Source of the DNA: Polycladospora coralii
GTDB taxonomy: Bacteria > Bacillota > Bacilli > Thermoactinomycetales > Thermoactinomycetaceae
Assembly (NCBI RefSeq): GCF_014773435.2
Contig: NZ_JACXAG020000001.1
Span: 1-64,000 of the forward strand
Direction of reading: 5' to 3'
Length of the DNA stretch: 64,000 nucleotides
Both the position numbers and the translations under genes were made by a program. Below the pieces are notes generated by a model, which saw only the letters and a program-made list of their open reading frames with translations, ran no database searches and was not told where the DNA came from. This document shows, one piece after another, positions 34,452-42,968 of this stretch; within the stretch, counting starts at the first letter, position 1; every line of letters begins with the position of its first letter.

Positions 34452-34727
34452 TTGGATTATATTAAAATACATTGGAAGCACGATGTTCCGGAGGATCCTA
34501 TTTTATTTTATCTAGAGGTTGGTACAGACCGATATGATAAGAGAAGGGTAGTCGTCTTTATAAATGGAGAACTTGGATATGCCTCAGAAAACGAGGAAGT
34601 GAAAACTGGTTTATCAGAAGTCCCTATTGATTCTATTGATGAGATCTCATCTGACCCAGAATGTGAAGCAATAGAAATTACAAAAGAAGAATTTGAAGAG
34701 TTGTGGAAAAAAGCACTGGCTAAATAA
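34452..34727 (+). CDS. DUF6881-like immunity protein
   Basis: 91 residues: MDYIKIHWKHDVPEDPILFYLEVGTDRYDKRRVVVFINGELGYASENE... KEEFEELWKKAL. The order YIK.xW.HD.P, an E-x-D-R-Y-x-x-R-x-V strand and an EIxxxEFE-x-x-W end matches the DUF6881 family that accompanies toxin genes. TTG 34452 is chosen because AGGAG lies eight bases upstream; an in-frame GTG at 34443 overlaps that site. It probably neutralises tip 3. Confidence 0.7.
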   Translation: MDYIKIHWKHDVPEDPILFYLEVGTDRYDKRRVVVFINGELGYASENEEVKTGLSEVPIDSIDEISSDPECEAIEITKEEFEELWKKALAK

Positions 34728-34735
34728 GATATGTC

Positions 34736-34774
34736 AAAGTCACTCTTACAGAGATTTGTAGGAGTGGCTTTTCT
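34736..34774 (+). repeat. Hairpin family II, copy 2
   Basis: AAAGTCACTCTTACA / TGTAGGAGTGGCTTT (13 of 15 paired) then TCT, right after the DUF6881-like gene and before the next HINT copy. Confidence 0.75.
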
Positions 34775-34794
34775 CTATGCAATAGCTCAGATTG

Positions 34795-35565
34795 TGCTTT
34801 ACCGCCGGCATAAAGGTTCAGGCATAAGACGGCGAAAAACCGATTGAAGTGATTAAAATCGGAGACGAAGTGCTTGCGAAAGATGAAAAAACAGGTGAGC
34901 AAGCCTATAAAGAGGTTGAATGGCTCTATGAACGTGAGGTCAATGAAACCTATCAAGTCCACGTAGGTGGCGAAATCATTGAAACCACCGATGAACATCC
35001 TTTCTGGGTTATTGATGTGGGTTGGGTCAAGACCATTGATCTGAGAGCTGGCGATGTATTCGAAACGGCAGATGGAAAAACCTTAACGGTAGATCAGATT
35101 GTCAAGCAGGATAAGAAGGCCGCCGTCTATAACTTTAAGGTCAAGGATTTCCATACTTATTATGTGTCTGACTTGAAAGTGTTTACGCATAATGAGTGTG
35201 GTACCCTAAAGGATTCTAGGACTATAAATTTCAGTCAAAATACGATAGGGGAAAGATTTGATGGCGGAGGTTCTTTAAATGGGCTAGTAGCTCGAATGAG
35301 ATATGATCCAAGCTATGCATCTAGTGTTCCTCCGATTAGTACAGTAAAATATAGAGATCTGCCCAATGATGTCAGAAGTAAGTTAAGTGCACAAGGTGTG
35401 GGTGAACAGACTGTATTTAGTTTAGATAATCGACGTCCTTATGCAGCAAGAATGGCGAAGGTGAAAGTAAATGCAAGATGGGCAACAGTAGAAGAGATAG
35501 CTGAGTTTGCTCATGTCAGAAGGTTTAGTACAGCAAATGGAGGGGGATTACCACATGTTAAATAA
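34795..35565 (+). pseudogene. Displaced Rhs tip 4: pretoxin-HINT plus ParB-like-fold toxin
   Basis: CFTAGIKVQA-stop-DGEKPIEVIKIGDEVLAKDEKTGEQAYKEVEWLYEREVNETYQVHVGG... matches HINT copy 1, except for TAA at 34825-34827. From a GTG at 34849 the remaining frame is open to 35565. The toxin part (INFSQNTIGERFDGGGSLNGLVARMRYDPSYASSVPPISTVKYRD... TVFSLDNRRPYAARMAKVKVNARWATVEEIAEFAHVRRFSTANGG) has the V-F-S-L-D-N-R-R-x-x-A core of a common Rhs toxin group that resembles ParB-like nucleases. The tip lacks a cage. Its stop overlaps the next gene by 11 bases. Confidence 0.75.
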
Positions 35566-35959
35566 AGAAAAGAATGTTCCTATAATTACTAAATTAGGGA
35601 GAATTGATGGCAGGGATGGAATATACTTGGAGAGTGTAGTACAAGAAGATTATGACATCACTTTTAGTGGTGACATAAATGGTGTTCTCGTAGAAAATAA
35701 TATATTACAACAAGAATGGTATGTATACAAAATCATATTTACGAGTGTTCAACTTTATGAAGGAATAAAAATTGATGAGTGTAAATGGAATATAGACTCT
35801 AGTTTTGATGAGGTAGTAAATTCCAGTAAAATTAATGCGTTGCGCTTTTTAAATTCAAGTGATTATAGGCACTTTATTTTTGCAACATATGAGTATATTT
35901 ATAGTATAATTGCTCGTGATTATACTATAAATATAAAAGGTTTAGACCCGTGGTGCTAG
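35555..35959 (+). CDS. Probable immunity protein for tip 4
   Basis: 134 residues, acidic, soluble, starting ATG 35555 (GGAGGGGGA upstream) inside the last codons of the tip-4 toxin, an 11-base overlap that implies translational coupling. Sequence (MLNKEKNVPIITKLGRIDGRDGIYLESVVQEDYDITFSG... NALRFLNSSDYRHFIFATYEYIYSI) matches no family I can name. The immunity role is inferred from position and size. Confidence 0.55.
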   Translation: MLNKEKNVPIITKLGRIDGRDGIYLESVVQEDYDITFSGDINGVLVENNILQQEWYVYKIIFTSVQLYEGIKIDECKWNIDSSFDEVVNSSKINALRFLNSSDYRHFIFATYEYIYSIIARDYTINIKGLDPWC

Positions 35960-35975
35960 TTACATAAAATAGCAG

Positions 35976-37240
35976 GTGTGATGATTATCCAAAAATAGGG
36001 ATTTTATTCACTTGATATTTCTCTAAACACGAGAGTAAAGCTAGTTTCCATTCTAATGGGAGATCACCAAGTAACAATAACCGAACAAATGGCTTAATAG
36101 ATAAAGATTTGCACGGCAAAACCAATGGTTTTGCGCTTTCATATATCCATTTGATCACTACATATGTGATCAAAGCTGTGAACAATTGATTATAGACAGC
36201 ATTTTGGGTTGTGCCAAACAAAGTGGGCACATTGAGGTTCTGCTTAATCTAACGAAAAAAGCTCTCCACTGCCCAGCGAGCTTTATACATCTCCGCAATT
36301 TCTTCCGCAGGAATACCATACAAGTTTGTAGCTGCTCGAATTTCATTTCCATTTGTGTCTTGAAAAGATACAACACGAAAACGCTTTTTCGATCGACAAT
36401 TGACAGAGCCAAGCTTGCACGTAATATCACATGTAATGTTTGAGTTTTCTTCAAAAGCACTGGCAATAGGGTAAGTCAGTTCCAAATTATTTTTAATACG
36501 AGTAACAAAAAATTGCGCTCGTTGGGAGTATTCATCAAAACGACTGACTTTACTATACGCACGGTCTTGTACCAAAATATAATTAAAATTAGCAAGTTTT
36601 TCTCCAATACGACCGTCATGAAAGGTCCCAATCGTTTCCCTTACCTGAACTGGAATTTCTAAAGTTGTATCAAAAGCTACATGCAATTTGACTCCAGATC
36701 GTTCCCCGTGATAAGTAGCCCAAGGGAGTCTCTCTTTCCCAACAGTAACAGTAGTAGAGTCGATCAGCAATAAATCAGAAGGTAGCTGAAGCTTTCTTCT
36801 TGTCTTTCGATTACATTTTGAGATCAGGAGGTGGAACAGACGTTTAAAGATATCGAAAGGTACAGAACTAGCCTTTTTAGAAAAAGTGGTACGATCAACA
36901 GTGGGTAAGCCGCATGAAGTGGCAATATCTACACCTTCTCGATATCCGCTCCATTTCCCAAAAGCTGCAATGGTTAGAAACTGAAATAGCATATAGACAG
37001 TGAATTTACGCCCTGTATTCACATATCCTGTTGATTTTACTATCTCTTTCACTTCATTTTCTCTTAAAGCGGTTTGCATGATCGTGGTAAATGTAGTAGA
37101 GTTTCTCATGAGATCGACCTCCTTAGATTGTTTGCTTAGACACAACCGTTCTAATTGGAGTTCGATCTCTTTTCAATCCCCATAGAATTGAAAAGATTCC
37201 TTCTATTTAAATTACATATTATGGTTAATCACCAGGCGTG
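35976..37240 (-). mobile_element. IS4-family element with broken transposase
   Basis: Bounded by possible terminal inverted repeats containing TGATTATCCA (about 35982) and TGGTTAATCA (about 37222), 9 of 10 complementary. Total about 1.26 kb, a usual size for the family. Ends are approximate; no target-site duplication was confirmed. Confidence 0.6.
35985..37109 (-). pseudogene. IS4-family DDE transposase with an in-frame TAG
   Basis: About 374 codons from ATG 37109 (AAGGAGG eight bases upstream) to 35985. Motifs: LLIDSTTVTVGKERLPWATYHGERSGVKLHVAFD (first Asp), YILVQDRAYS (second Asp), and the Y-2-R-3-E-like ...MYKARWAVESFFR, which carries the catalytic Glu. Directly after FFR a TAG at 36249-36251 replaces the expected Trp (TGG) of FFRWIKQNLNVPTLFG; the same frame then stays open to 35985. 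A truncated product would keep the catalytic residues but lose about 87 C-terminal residues. Confidence 0.85.
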
Positions 37241-37414
37241 ATGCAATATATCGTGATGGTAATAGACGATCACGATTGATTCATTGATTTCAATAGTCCT
37301 GATGACACTGCGTGGCTGATCTGCAGGGGTTTCTTCTGTTTAGCAATCAGACATCGGACAATGCTTAATCGACATAAACTGATTAAAACACGGTTATCGA
37401 AAGGAAGTTGACCT
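37241..37414. other. Leader of the first YVTN gene
   Basis: Shares GGACAATGCTTAA and TTCTTCTGTTT with the + strand beyond the second YVTN gene (about 44549-44586), and the last 35 bases before the start (ACACGGTTATCGAAAGGAAGTTGACCT) are nearly the same as the leader of that gene. No clear promoter boxes. Confidence 0.45.
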
Positions 37415-38473
37415 ATGTCTTTCGTTTATGTTGGGAACTCTGGAAGAAACAATGCATCGGTCATTGATACCAAGGAGAATCGACTTATTTCAAATATCCT
37501 GGTTGGGAACGACCAATTGGCGACGATTCTTTCACCGAACGGACAATATGCTTATATTTTAAGTGGAGGCACCCCTGGACATGTGACCGCTATTGATACA
37601 AAGGACCACAGGGTAATCGCTCAGATACAGGTTGGATCAGTGTCTTTTCCATCTCTTCCAACTGTGCCGATGGCAATCACCCATAATGGACAGTGGATTT
37701 ATGTGGCTAATTCGGACAGTAACACCTTAACCGTCATTGACACCAAAGATTATCGCGTGGTTGCAACTGTTCAATTGAATGCTTTTCCACAATATATAGC
37801 GGTCACGCCAGACGATCAATTTTTTTATGTGGTAAATACTAGTTTTGGGCTGTCTTTTGCTTCTGTAACCGTGATTGAAACGAAGAGAAATCAAGTAATT
37901 TCGACGATACCGGTCGGAGAGGAAGCGACCAACATTAGCATTACACCAGATGGAAGGTATGCGTATGTCTGTAATTTTAGTAGCAACAATCTCTCCGTTA
38001 TTGATATTAAGACGAAAAAAGCCATTTCCACTGTTTCAGTGGGTTCAAATCCATTCGCCCTTGCCATCACTGCGGACGGACAATATGTTTATGTAGCAAA
38101 TAGTCAAATAGTTAGCGGTTCAGGTGGAAATACGGTTTCCGTAATTGAAATCAAAACGAATCAGGTGATTTCAACTGTTGGAGTGGGGGCATGCCCATTT
38201 TCCCTTGCGATCACAGCAGATGGACAGTATGTTTATGTGGTAAATCTAGATGGAAACTCAGTATCTGTGATTGAGACTAGGACCAATCAGGTCATCTCAA
38301 CCATAAGAGTGGGTTTACTTCCATTCGCCATTGCAATCACGGCTGAGGATCATTATGTCTATGTAGGAAATGTAAACGACAATACGGTTTCCGCAATTGA
38401 AATCAAAACGAATCAGGTGATCTCAACCATAGCAGTGGGTTTAAGTCCAATTGCGCTAGCTATTACGCCTTAG
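37415..38473 (+). CDS. YVTN-type beta-propeller protein, paralogue 1
   Basis: 352 residues built of about eight 42-45-residue YVTN repeats, each with [IL]A[IL]TPDGxYVYV[VA]N...NxVSVIxTKTNQVIxTIxVG. The fold should be a beta-propeller. No signal peptide or membrane anchor is present, so it is cytoplasmic or, given neighbours, possibly mother-cell-made and deposited on the spore. AAAGGAAG precedes the ATG. A paralogue lies inverted at 43423-44469. Function unknown; such proteins bind ligands or other proteins. Confidence 0.88.
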   Translation: MSFVYVGNSGRNNASVIDTKENRLISNILVGNDQLATILSPNGQYAYILSGGTPGHVTAIDTKDHRVIAQIQVGSVSFPSLPTVPMAITHNGQWIYVANSDSNTLTVIDTKDYRVVATVQLNAFPQYIAVTPDDQFFYVVNTSFGLSFASVTVIETKRNQVISTIPVGEEATNISITPDGRYAYVCNFSSNNLSVIDIKTKKAISTVSVGSNPFALAITADGQYVYVANSQIVSGSGGNTVSVIEIKTNQVISTVGVGACPFSLAITADGQYVYVVNLDGNSVSVIETRTNQVISTIRVGLLPFAIAITAEDHYVYVGNVNDNTVSAIEIKTNQVISTIAVGLSPIALAITP

Positions 38474-38515
38474 CATATTGTATTACTTCATAATCAATCG
38501 AAAGGAAATCGATCT

Positions 38516-38548
38516 ATGTCATTTGTTTCAGTATATAATGAGGACTAA
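38516..38548 (+). pseudogene. Vestigial start of a third YVTN-type gene
   Basis: CGAAAGGAAATCGATCT followed by ATG, then MSFVSVYNED and a stop. The leader and first codons closely copy those of the two YVTN paralogues, so this is the remnant of a lost or deleted tandem copy. Confidence 0.6.
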
Positions 38549-38793
38549 TAAAGTTATGTGAAAGATTGCACGATACTTTAAACCTTTTACTTTATGTGCC
38601 AAGTTGGATTTTTTCAACAGAACCATTGACAAAAGAAAAACAATAAGCTAGTATCTTAATTGTAAATAGGTAAAAACATTTCTACGTATTTACACATCTA
38701 CAGAAGAGATTATGAACAAACATCGTACTGACTGAAATGATGTTGACTCAATCACGAAATTCTTCACAGTGTTGGATTTTTTCAACAGAACCA

Positions 38794-38822
38794 TTGACAA
38801 ACGGAAAATAATAAGTTAATAT
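38794..38822 (+). promoter_or_regulatory. Sigma-A promoter of the ArsR gene
   Basis: TTGACA (38794-38799), 17-bp spacer, TAATAT (38817-38822). The duplicate upstream has TTGACA at 38626-38631 and TAGTAT at the same spacing. Confidence 0.85.
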
Positions 38823-38828
38823 CCTGTT

Positions 38829-38862
38829 TGTAAATAGATAAAAACATTTCTACGTATTTACA
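38829..38862. promoter_or_regulatory. Operator of the ArsR-family regulator
   Basis: Arms TGTAAATA (38829-38836) and TATTTACA (38855-38862), perfectly inverted, located at and after the expected transcription start. The upstream duplicate carries the same arms. Likely autoregulation. Confidence 0.65.
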
Positions 38863-38879
38863 CATCTACGGAGGAGATC

Positions 38880-39194
38880 ATGAACAAACATCGTATGGAC
38901 TTAAATGATGCTGACTCCATCACGAAATTTTTTACTGCTTTAGGGGATCCTATTCGTATACAAATTACACAGATTCTAGGGATTCAAGGGAAAATGAATG
39001 TGGGAGATATTGCGAATCATTTCGATGTTAGTAGACCTTCGATTTCTCGCCATCTTAAAGTCTTAAAAGATTCAAATATTGTCGATAGTAAAAAAGTAGG
39101 ACAAGAGGTTTTTTACTGGTTATCTCGGGATATGGTAGCAGCAAATTTCCGTTTACTTGCCGAAGCATTAAGTGAGATGAAATGTGATGAATAA
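38880..39194 (+). CDS. ArsR-family winged-helix regulator
   Basis: 104 residues: FFTALGDPIRIQITQILGIQGKMNVGDIANHFDVSRPSISRHLKVLKDSNIVDSKKVGQEVFYWL is a standard ArsR DNA-binding domain (about 15-85). No ELCVCDL-type metal site is present; only one Cys near the C-terminus (EMKCDE). GGAGGAG precedes the ATG. A TTGACA-17-TAATAT promoter and an inverted repeat sit upstream, and both are duplicated. It is followed closely by an alcohol-dehydrogenase-like gene, which it probably represses together with itself. Confidence 0.9.
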   Translation: MNKHRMDLNDADSITKFFTALGDPIRIQITQILGIQGKMNVGDIANHFDVSRPSISRHLKVLKDSNIVDSKKVGQEVFYWLSRDMVAANFRLLAEALSEMKCDE

Positions 39195-39213
39195 GATTAA
39201 AGGAGAATATAAA

Positions 39214-40152
39214 ATGAAATCAGCTTTCTTAAATAAAGATAAACAATTAGTGGTGGATTTTAGATCCAAGCCAAAACCTAAATCACACGAATTATTAATA
39301 AAAGTACATGCAACAAGTGTGAACCCATCAGATTGGAAACAGATGAAAAATTTTGCTAAACTGGGACTTTCCTACCATGCTGGTGCTGATTTTAGTGGTG
39401 TAGTGGAAGAAGTAGGAGAGAAAGTTACGCGCTTTAAAAAAGGTGATGCTGTATTTGCTCATAAAGGGCCAGGTGGAGGTGCAGCAAGTGAATATCTTAC
39501 AGTACATGAGAATCATGTTTTAAGTGTTCCAGATAACGTTTCGCTGGATCACGCTGCTGGTGTACCGACTGCTGCAATCACTGCTTGGCATGGTTTGATC
39601 ACGTATGGGAATTTAAAGCCTGGACATAAGGTGCTCATTATTGGAGCATCGGGCGGAGTAGGGTCTTATGCGATTCAAATTGCTAAAGCATTTGATGCGG
39701 AAGTGACGGGAGTGAGTTCAGGCGAAAGCATTGAAATGGTCAAACAATTAGGTGCCGATCATGTGATAGACTATAAAAAAAATAATGTAGTAAAAGAAGA
39801 ACGTTTGTTTGGAGAATTTGACTTAATTCTAGATATGGTCTCGATCGGGCATTATAAAGAATACTTTCCGCTACTTGCACCTAAAGGACAGTATGTTACG
39901 TCAGTGACAACAAAACAAAACTTTATGGGAAAATTAAAAGGCTTGTTTTCTTTCGGAAGAAAAAAGGCAAATGTTATTTTTGTCCCAACAAGAGGATTAG
40001 AACAACTTAAAGAGATTCGAAAATTGATGGAAAAAGGACAGATTGTCACACCTGTCCATGACACGTTTACACTAGACGATATTAACCAAGCCTATGATTT
40101 GAGTAAAAGTGGGGGAGTAAACGGAAAAATAATCATTCAGATGGTTTCATGA
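39214..40152 (+). CDS. Zinc-independent medium-chain dehydrogenase/quinone oxidoreductase family
   Basis: 312 residues. N-terminal GroES-like domain (VHATSVNPSDWKQM... GADFSGVVEEVGEKVTRFKKGDAVFAH) and NAD(P)-binding domain with VLIIGASGGVGSYAIQIAKAF (about 140-160). The catalytic zinc ligands of alcohol dehydrogenases are absent, so it belongs with quinone-oxidoreductase-like enzymes reducing quinones, enones or similar electrophiles with NADPH. ATG 39214 has AAAGGAG eight bases upstream. It lies 19 bases after the ArsR gene and is probably co-transcribed and repressed by it. Confidence 0.88.
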   Translation: MKSAFLNKDKQLVVDFRSKPKPKSHELLIKVHATSVNPSDWKQMKNFAKLGLSYHAGADFSGVVEEVGEKVTRFKKGDAVFAHKGPGGGAASEYLTVHENHVLSVPDNVSLDHAAGVPTAAITAWHGLITYGNLKPGHKVLIIGASGGVGSYAIQIAKAFDAEVTGVSSGESIEMVKQLGADHVIDYKKNNVVKEERLFGEFDLILDMVSIGHYKEYFPLLAPKGQYVTSVTTKQNFMGKLKGLFSFGRKKANVIFVPTRGLEQLKEIRKLMEKGQIVTPVHDTFTLDDINQAYDLSKSGGVNGKIIIQMVS

Positions 40153-40183
40153 ATGTTTTATTTGAAAGGCTATCCCCAAAAAT

Positions 40184-40224
40184 TAAAGGTCTGAATCCGG
40201 TTCAATACCGAATTCAGACCTTAC
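40184..40224. terminator. Hairpin family I, copy 3 (terminator)
   Basis: TTAAAGGTCTGAATCCGG / CCGAATTCAGACCTTA, between the dehydrogenase and the convergent BNR gene. Same core (GGYCTGAATYCGGT) as copies at 31442 and 33754. Confidence 0.8.
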
Positions 40225-40257
40225 CTATTGGCTAGATCGCTTGAAACTGACCTGGCT

Positions 40258-41667
40258 TTAATGGCTTGGATTTATTCTGGCAATATAGATACTGGAGCGC
40301 AAACGATCTCTGTTTGAGTGTACATTTGTAAAGACGGGAAAAAAGTGATTTCCAATTGTAATCATACTCTCGTAGTCTCCCACGAAAAAACCTCTAGATG
40401 CAAATGGGGCTGTCAAGATATTAAATGGTTTATTTAGGGCTATTCCATTATGTGAAAAACTTCGACCTCTGTCATTTGACACTTTAAATAATGGTTGAAC
40501 GGGTAAAGCGTTATTGGGTCTACTATTGGTGCATTGATAATAAGAAACACCAACACGACCTGCTTGGTTTACGGCTACAGTAGGAATAAATGCAGGATTA
40601 CCGGTTGTCTCATTGACACGCACAGGATTTCGCCATTTCTGTCCCCCATCAATCGATGAAGACAAAGCGATTTCAGCGATTCTTCCCTGTGAAAACCTAG
40701 CGTCTTCCCAACTCACGTAAAGCGTGCCTGTGTTGTTATCCATTGTAACTGAAAAAATAGCAGTACTACTTGTTCTCAAAGGAATAGAAAGAAAGTTAAA
40801 AGCACCTTCTATATCCGTAGCAGGAGGCACGATTTGCGTAACGATACGCGCTTTCGACCATGTTTCTCCGCTGTCATTAGAGGTTTGAATAAGGATCTGA
40901 TTCATTGTTCTATTATTTTTCGTGATTGCTAAAGTGAAGAAATGGTGCAATAATCCTTTTTTAGGTGCCGCAACAATGACACTGCTAGCTACTTCATCTC
41001 CGCGTTTTGGAGCAAATATCACCTTTGTTTGCCACGATTTTCCACGATTCTTTGTCTTAGCAAACCAAATGCGAGTTTGAAAACGATTGGGACTGGTAAA
41101 AGAAGTGAAACGTGTCCAAACCACATAAGCTTTCTTTGGGTTATTTGGATCAACTGTGATAGAATCTTTATCATTTAGTACGGTAGGGCCCACATCTTTT
41201 CGAATGATGCGTGGATTGGACCATGACTTCCCTCTATTTGTGGAGATCACTGTGGCAATAGCAGTATCAAAGCTGCTCTGGCTGAAAGCAAGTGCTGAAA
41301 CGTAAGCAGTACCATCTGATCCAAATGAAATCCATGGATCAGATGCCCGTTCATAAGTTAAACCACCTGGAACACATTGATTAAAAGGAAGTGATGTAAT
41401 CCGCCATGTACGTCCACCATCAAGAGAAACACCTGCATCAATACTACTTGCTGCACCGTTGGAATATCGATCTTGTTGATATACGCAAATAATATTTTCT
41501 TTCCCACGATTTTTCACAGTAGTGGGATTGACAGCTGCGAAAGGTTCTACTGCAGCATTCACATATCGTACTCCTGTTCCGGGGGTGGGACAGTTCGGGA
41601 CGAGGCTTTTATTGGAAATGCGTTTTAAAAATGCTAAAGGTTGCATCTTTCGGACTGATCTTCCCAA
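40258..41667 (-). CDS. BNR/Asp-box beta-propeller protein (sialidase-like fold)
   Basis: 469 residues with at least six Asp-box motifs: SLDGGRTW, STNRGKSW, TKNRGKSW, TSNDSGETW, SSIDGGQKW and VSNDRGRSF, spread at the spacing of a six-bladed propeller. The arginine triad and nucleophile of true sialidases cannot be assigned, so enzymatic activity is doubtful. There is no signal peptide; the N-terminus is polar. TTG 41667 has GGGAGGTG ten bases upstream. Nearby YVTN propellers likewise lack export signals, which would suit mother-cell or spore-surface use, but that is inference. Confidence 0.8.
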   Translation of the reverse strand: MGRSVRKMQPLAFLKRISNKSLVPNCPTPGTGVRYVNAAVEPFAAVNPTTVKNRGKENIICVYQQDRYSNGAASSIDAGVSLDGGRTWRITSLPFNQCVPGGLTYERASDPWISFGSDGTAYVSALAFSQSSFDTAIATVISTNRGKSWSNPRIIRKDVGPTVLNDKDSITVDPNNPKKAYVVWTRFTSFTSPNRFQTRIWFAKTKNRGKSWQTKVIFAPKRGDEVASSVIVAAPKKGLLHHFFTLAITKNNRTMNQILIQTSNDSGETWSKARIVTQIVPPATDIEGAFNFLSIPLRTSSTAIFSVTMDNNTGTLYVSWEDARFSQGRIAEIALSSSIDGGQKWRNPVRVNETTGNPAFIPTVAVNQAGRVGVSYYQCTNSRPNNALPVQPLFKVSNDRGRSFSHNGIALNKPFNILTAPFASRGFFVGDYESMITIGNHFFPVFTNVHSNRDRLRSSIYIARINPSH

Positions 41668-42155
41668 TTTCTATATTCACCTCCCAAAATGTAATATATT
41701 TTATGTAAAGGAATCAAGTTTGCACCGACATGAAAAAAATTGTGTATTTATCTGTGGATTTAGCTATATATAGGTGTACGCATCAAACTTACTTACGCCG
41801 TTTTATAGATAAATTCAATTCAACTTTGCTATTCGTTTACTGAACTAGACTAAAACTGATAATTTAAATAATTACGCTTAAAAGTTTAAAAATTAGATGA
41901 TGGGGTTGTGTAATGGCACTAGGTATAAGCCATGTACCTTGAAAAGAACCCTCGTTTCTTTACTTTAGGATTGTTGCAATTCATGATACCATTTATTTCA
42001 CTCTACCGAAATTTCCAAGAAGGATGAATACAATAATCCTACCCAGTACCCTGAGTTTTTTGGTATATTTTTCTTGTTGATTTTTTGTGATTTTATAAGT
42101 AGTATTTTTATCGGTGAATATTTTAATATTTTACTTTTTTGAGAGGAGTTTTTTT
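41668..42155. other. Long AT-rich leader between BNR and repeat-protein genes
   Basis: About 490 bases holding the divergent promoters of both genes. GAGGAG at 42143-42148 is the RBS of the repeat protein. No open frame with a ribosome binding site and no hairpin of note. Confidence 0.4.
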
Positions 42156-42968
42156 ATGAAGAAAATTAGCTTATTATCTGTTGTCTTGGTATTTGCGTTA
42201 TTATTTACATCTTCACCTTCTTATGCTCGAGTGCTTAATGATTTGATTTTGACTATTGATGAAGAGCAAGGTCCACTTAGAACTGCCCAAGGAAAAGACG
42301 GGCGTAAAATTACGTATCCTTATGGGTGGGATGTACAAGCAGGTTCAGATGGACGTATGGTTACCTATCCTGATGGTTGGAGAACAGCAAAAGGAAAAGA
42401 TGGACGTTTGATTGCCTATCCTTATGGGTGGAACGTACAAGCAGGTTCAGATGGACGTATGGTAGCCTATCCTGATGGTTGGAGAACAGCAAAAGGAAAA
42501 GATGGGCGTTTGATTGCCTATCCTTATGGGTGGAACGTACAAGCAGGTTCAGATGGACGTATGGTAGCCTATCCTGATGGTTGGAGAACAACACAAGGAA
42601 AAGATGGGCGTTTGATTGCCTATCCATATGGGTGGAACGTACAAGCAGGCTTAGATGGACGTATGGTAGCCTATCCTGATGGTTGGAGAACTGCACAAGG
42701 GAAAGATGGGCGCAAAATTACGTATCCTTATGGGTGGAATGTACAAGCAGGTTCAGATGGACGTATGGTTGCGTATCCTGATGATTGGAGAACAACACAA
42801 GGAAAAGATGGACGTTTGATTGCTTATGCTCATGATAATGCATCATTTCTATTTTCAAGTATTAATGAGATATATTGGTTAAACGCCGTGAACGACGGAG
42901 CATCTCTTACTGCTTCTGATTTTGAAAATTACTTATTATTTAAGTATTTGATAGGTGTTGATGGTTAA
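42156..42968 (+). CDS. Secreted protein made of 17-residue Y-P-x-G-W repeats
   Basis: 270 residues. A Sec signal peptide (MKKISLLSVVLVFALLFTSSPSYA) is followed by a short linker, then about ten and a half copies of a 17-residue unit, G-x-D-G-R-x-[IV]-x-Y-P-x-G-W-x-x-x-x, and a unique 45-residue tail (ASFLFSSINEIYWLNAVND...). Alternate units differ systematically (YPYGWN and YPDGWR), giving a 34-residue super-repeat. The Gly-Asp-Gly and aromatic positions suggest a beta-solenoid or beta-roll exposing a ladder of Tyr and Trp. GAGGAG precedes the ATG; no cell-wall anchor is visible. I do not recognise the family. Confidence 0.8.
   Translation: MKKISLLSVVLVFALLFTSSPSYARVLNDLILTIDEEQGPLRTAQGKDGRKITYPYGWDVQAGSDGRMVTYPDGWRTAKGKDGRLIAYPYGWNVQAGSDGRMVAYPDGWRTAKGKDGRLIAYPYGWNVQAGSDGRMVAYPDGWRTTQGKDGRLIAYPYGWNVQAGLDGRMVAYPDGWRTAQGKDGRKITYPYGWNVQAGSDGRMVAYPDDWRTTQGKDGRLIAYAHDNASFLFSSINEIYWLNAVNDGASLTASDFENYLLFKYLIGVDG
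42279..42830 (+). repeat. 102-bp tandem repeats (five full, one partial)
   Basis: Unit starts at 42279, 42381, 42483, 42585, 42687 and 42789 (partial). Units 2 and 3 are almost identical. Each unit is two diverged 51-bp halves. Typical for slippage-prone expansion. Confidence 0.95.

Larger units (their letters stand above)
38603..38938 (+). repeat. 168-bp direct tandem duplication of the arsR promoter and start
   Basis: 38603-38770 and 38771-38938 are aligned over their full length (GTTGGATTTTTTCAACAGAA opens both). Copy 1 holds a -35/-10 pair (TTGACA, TAGTAT), the operator arms and a start codon, but its coding part reads MNKHRTD then TGA. Copy 2 leads into the intact regulator. Confidence 0.92.

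Noticed and set aside
40258..41667. True exo-sialidase
   Set aside because: Asp-boxes only show the propeller fold; catalytic residues could not be assigned.
42279..42830. CRISPR-like array
   Set aside because: Repeats are directly adjacent, without unique spacers, and lie in one coding frame.
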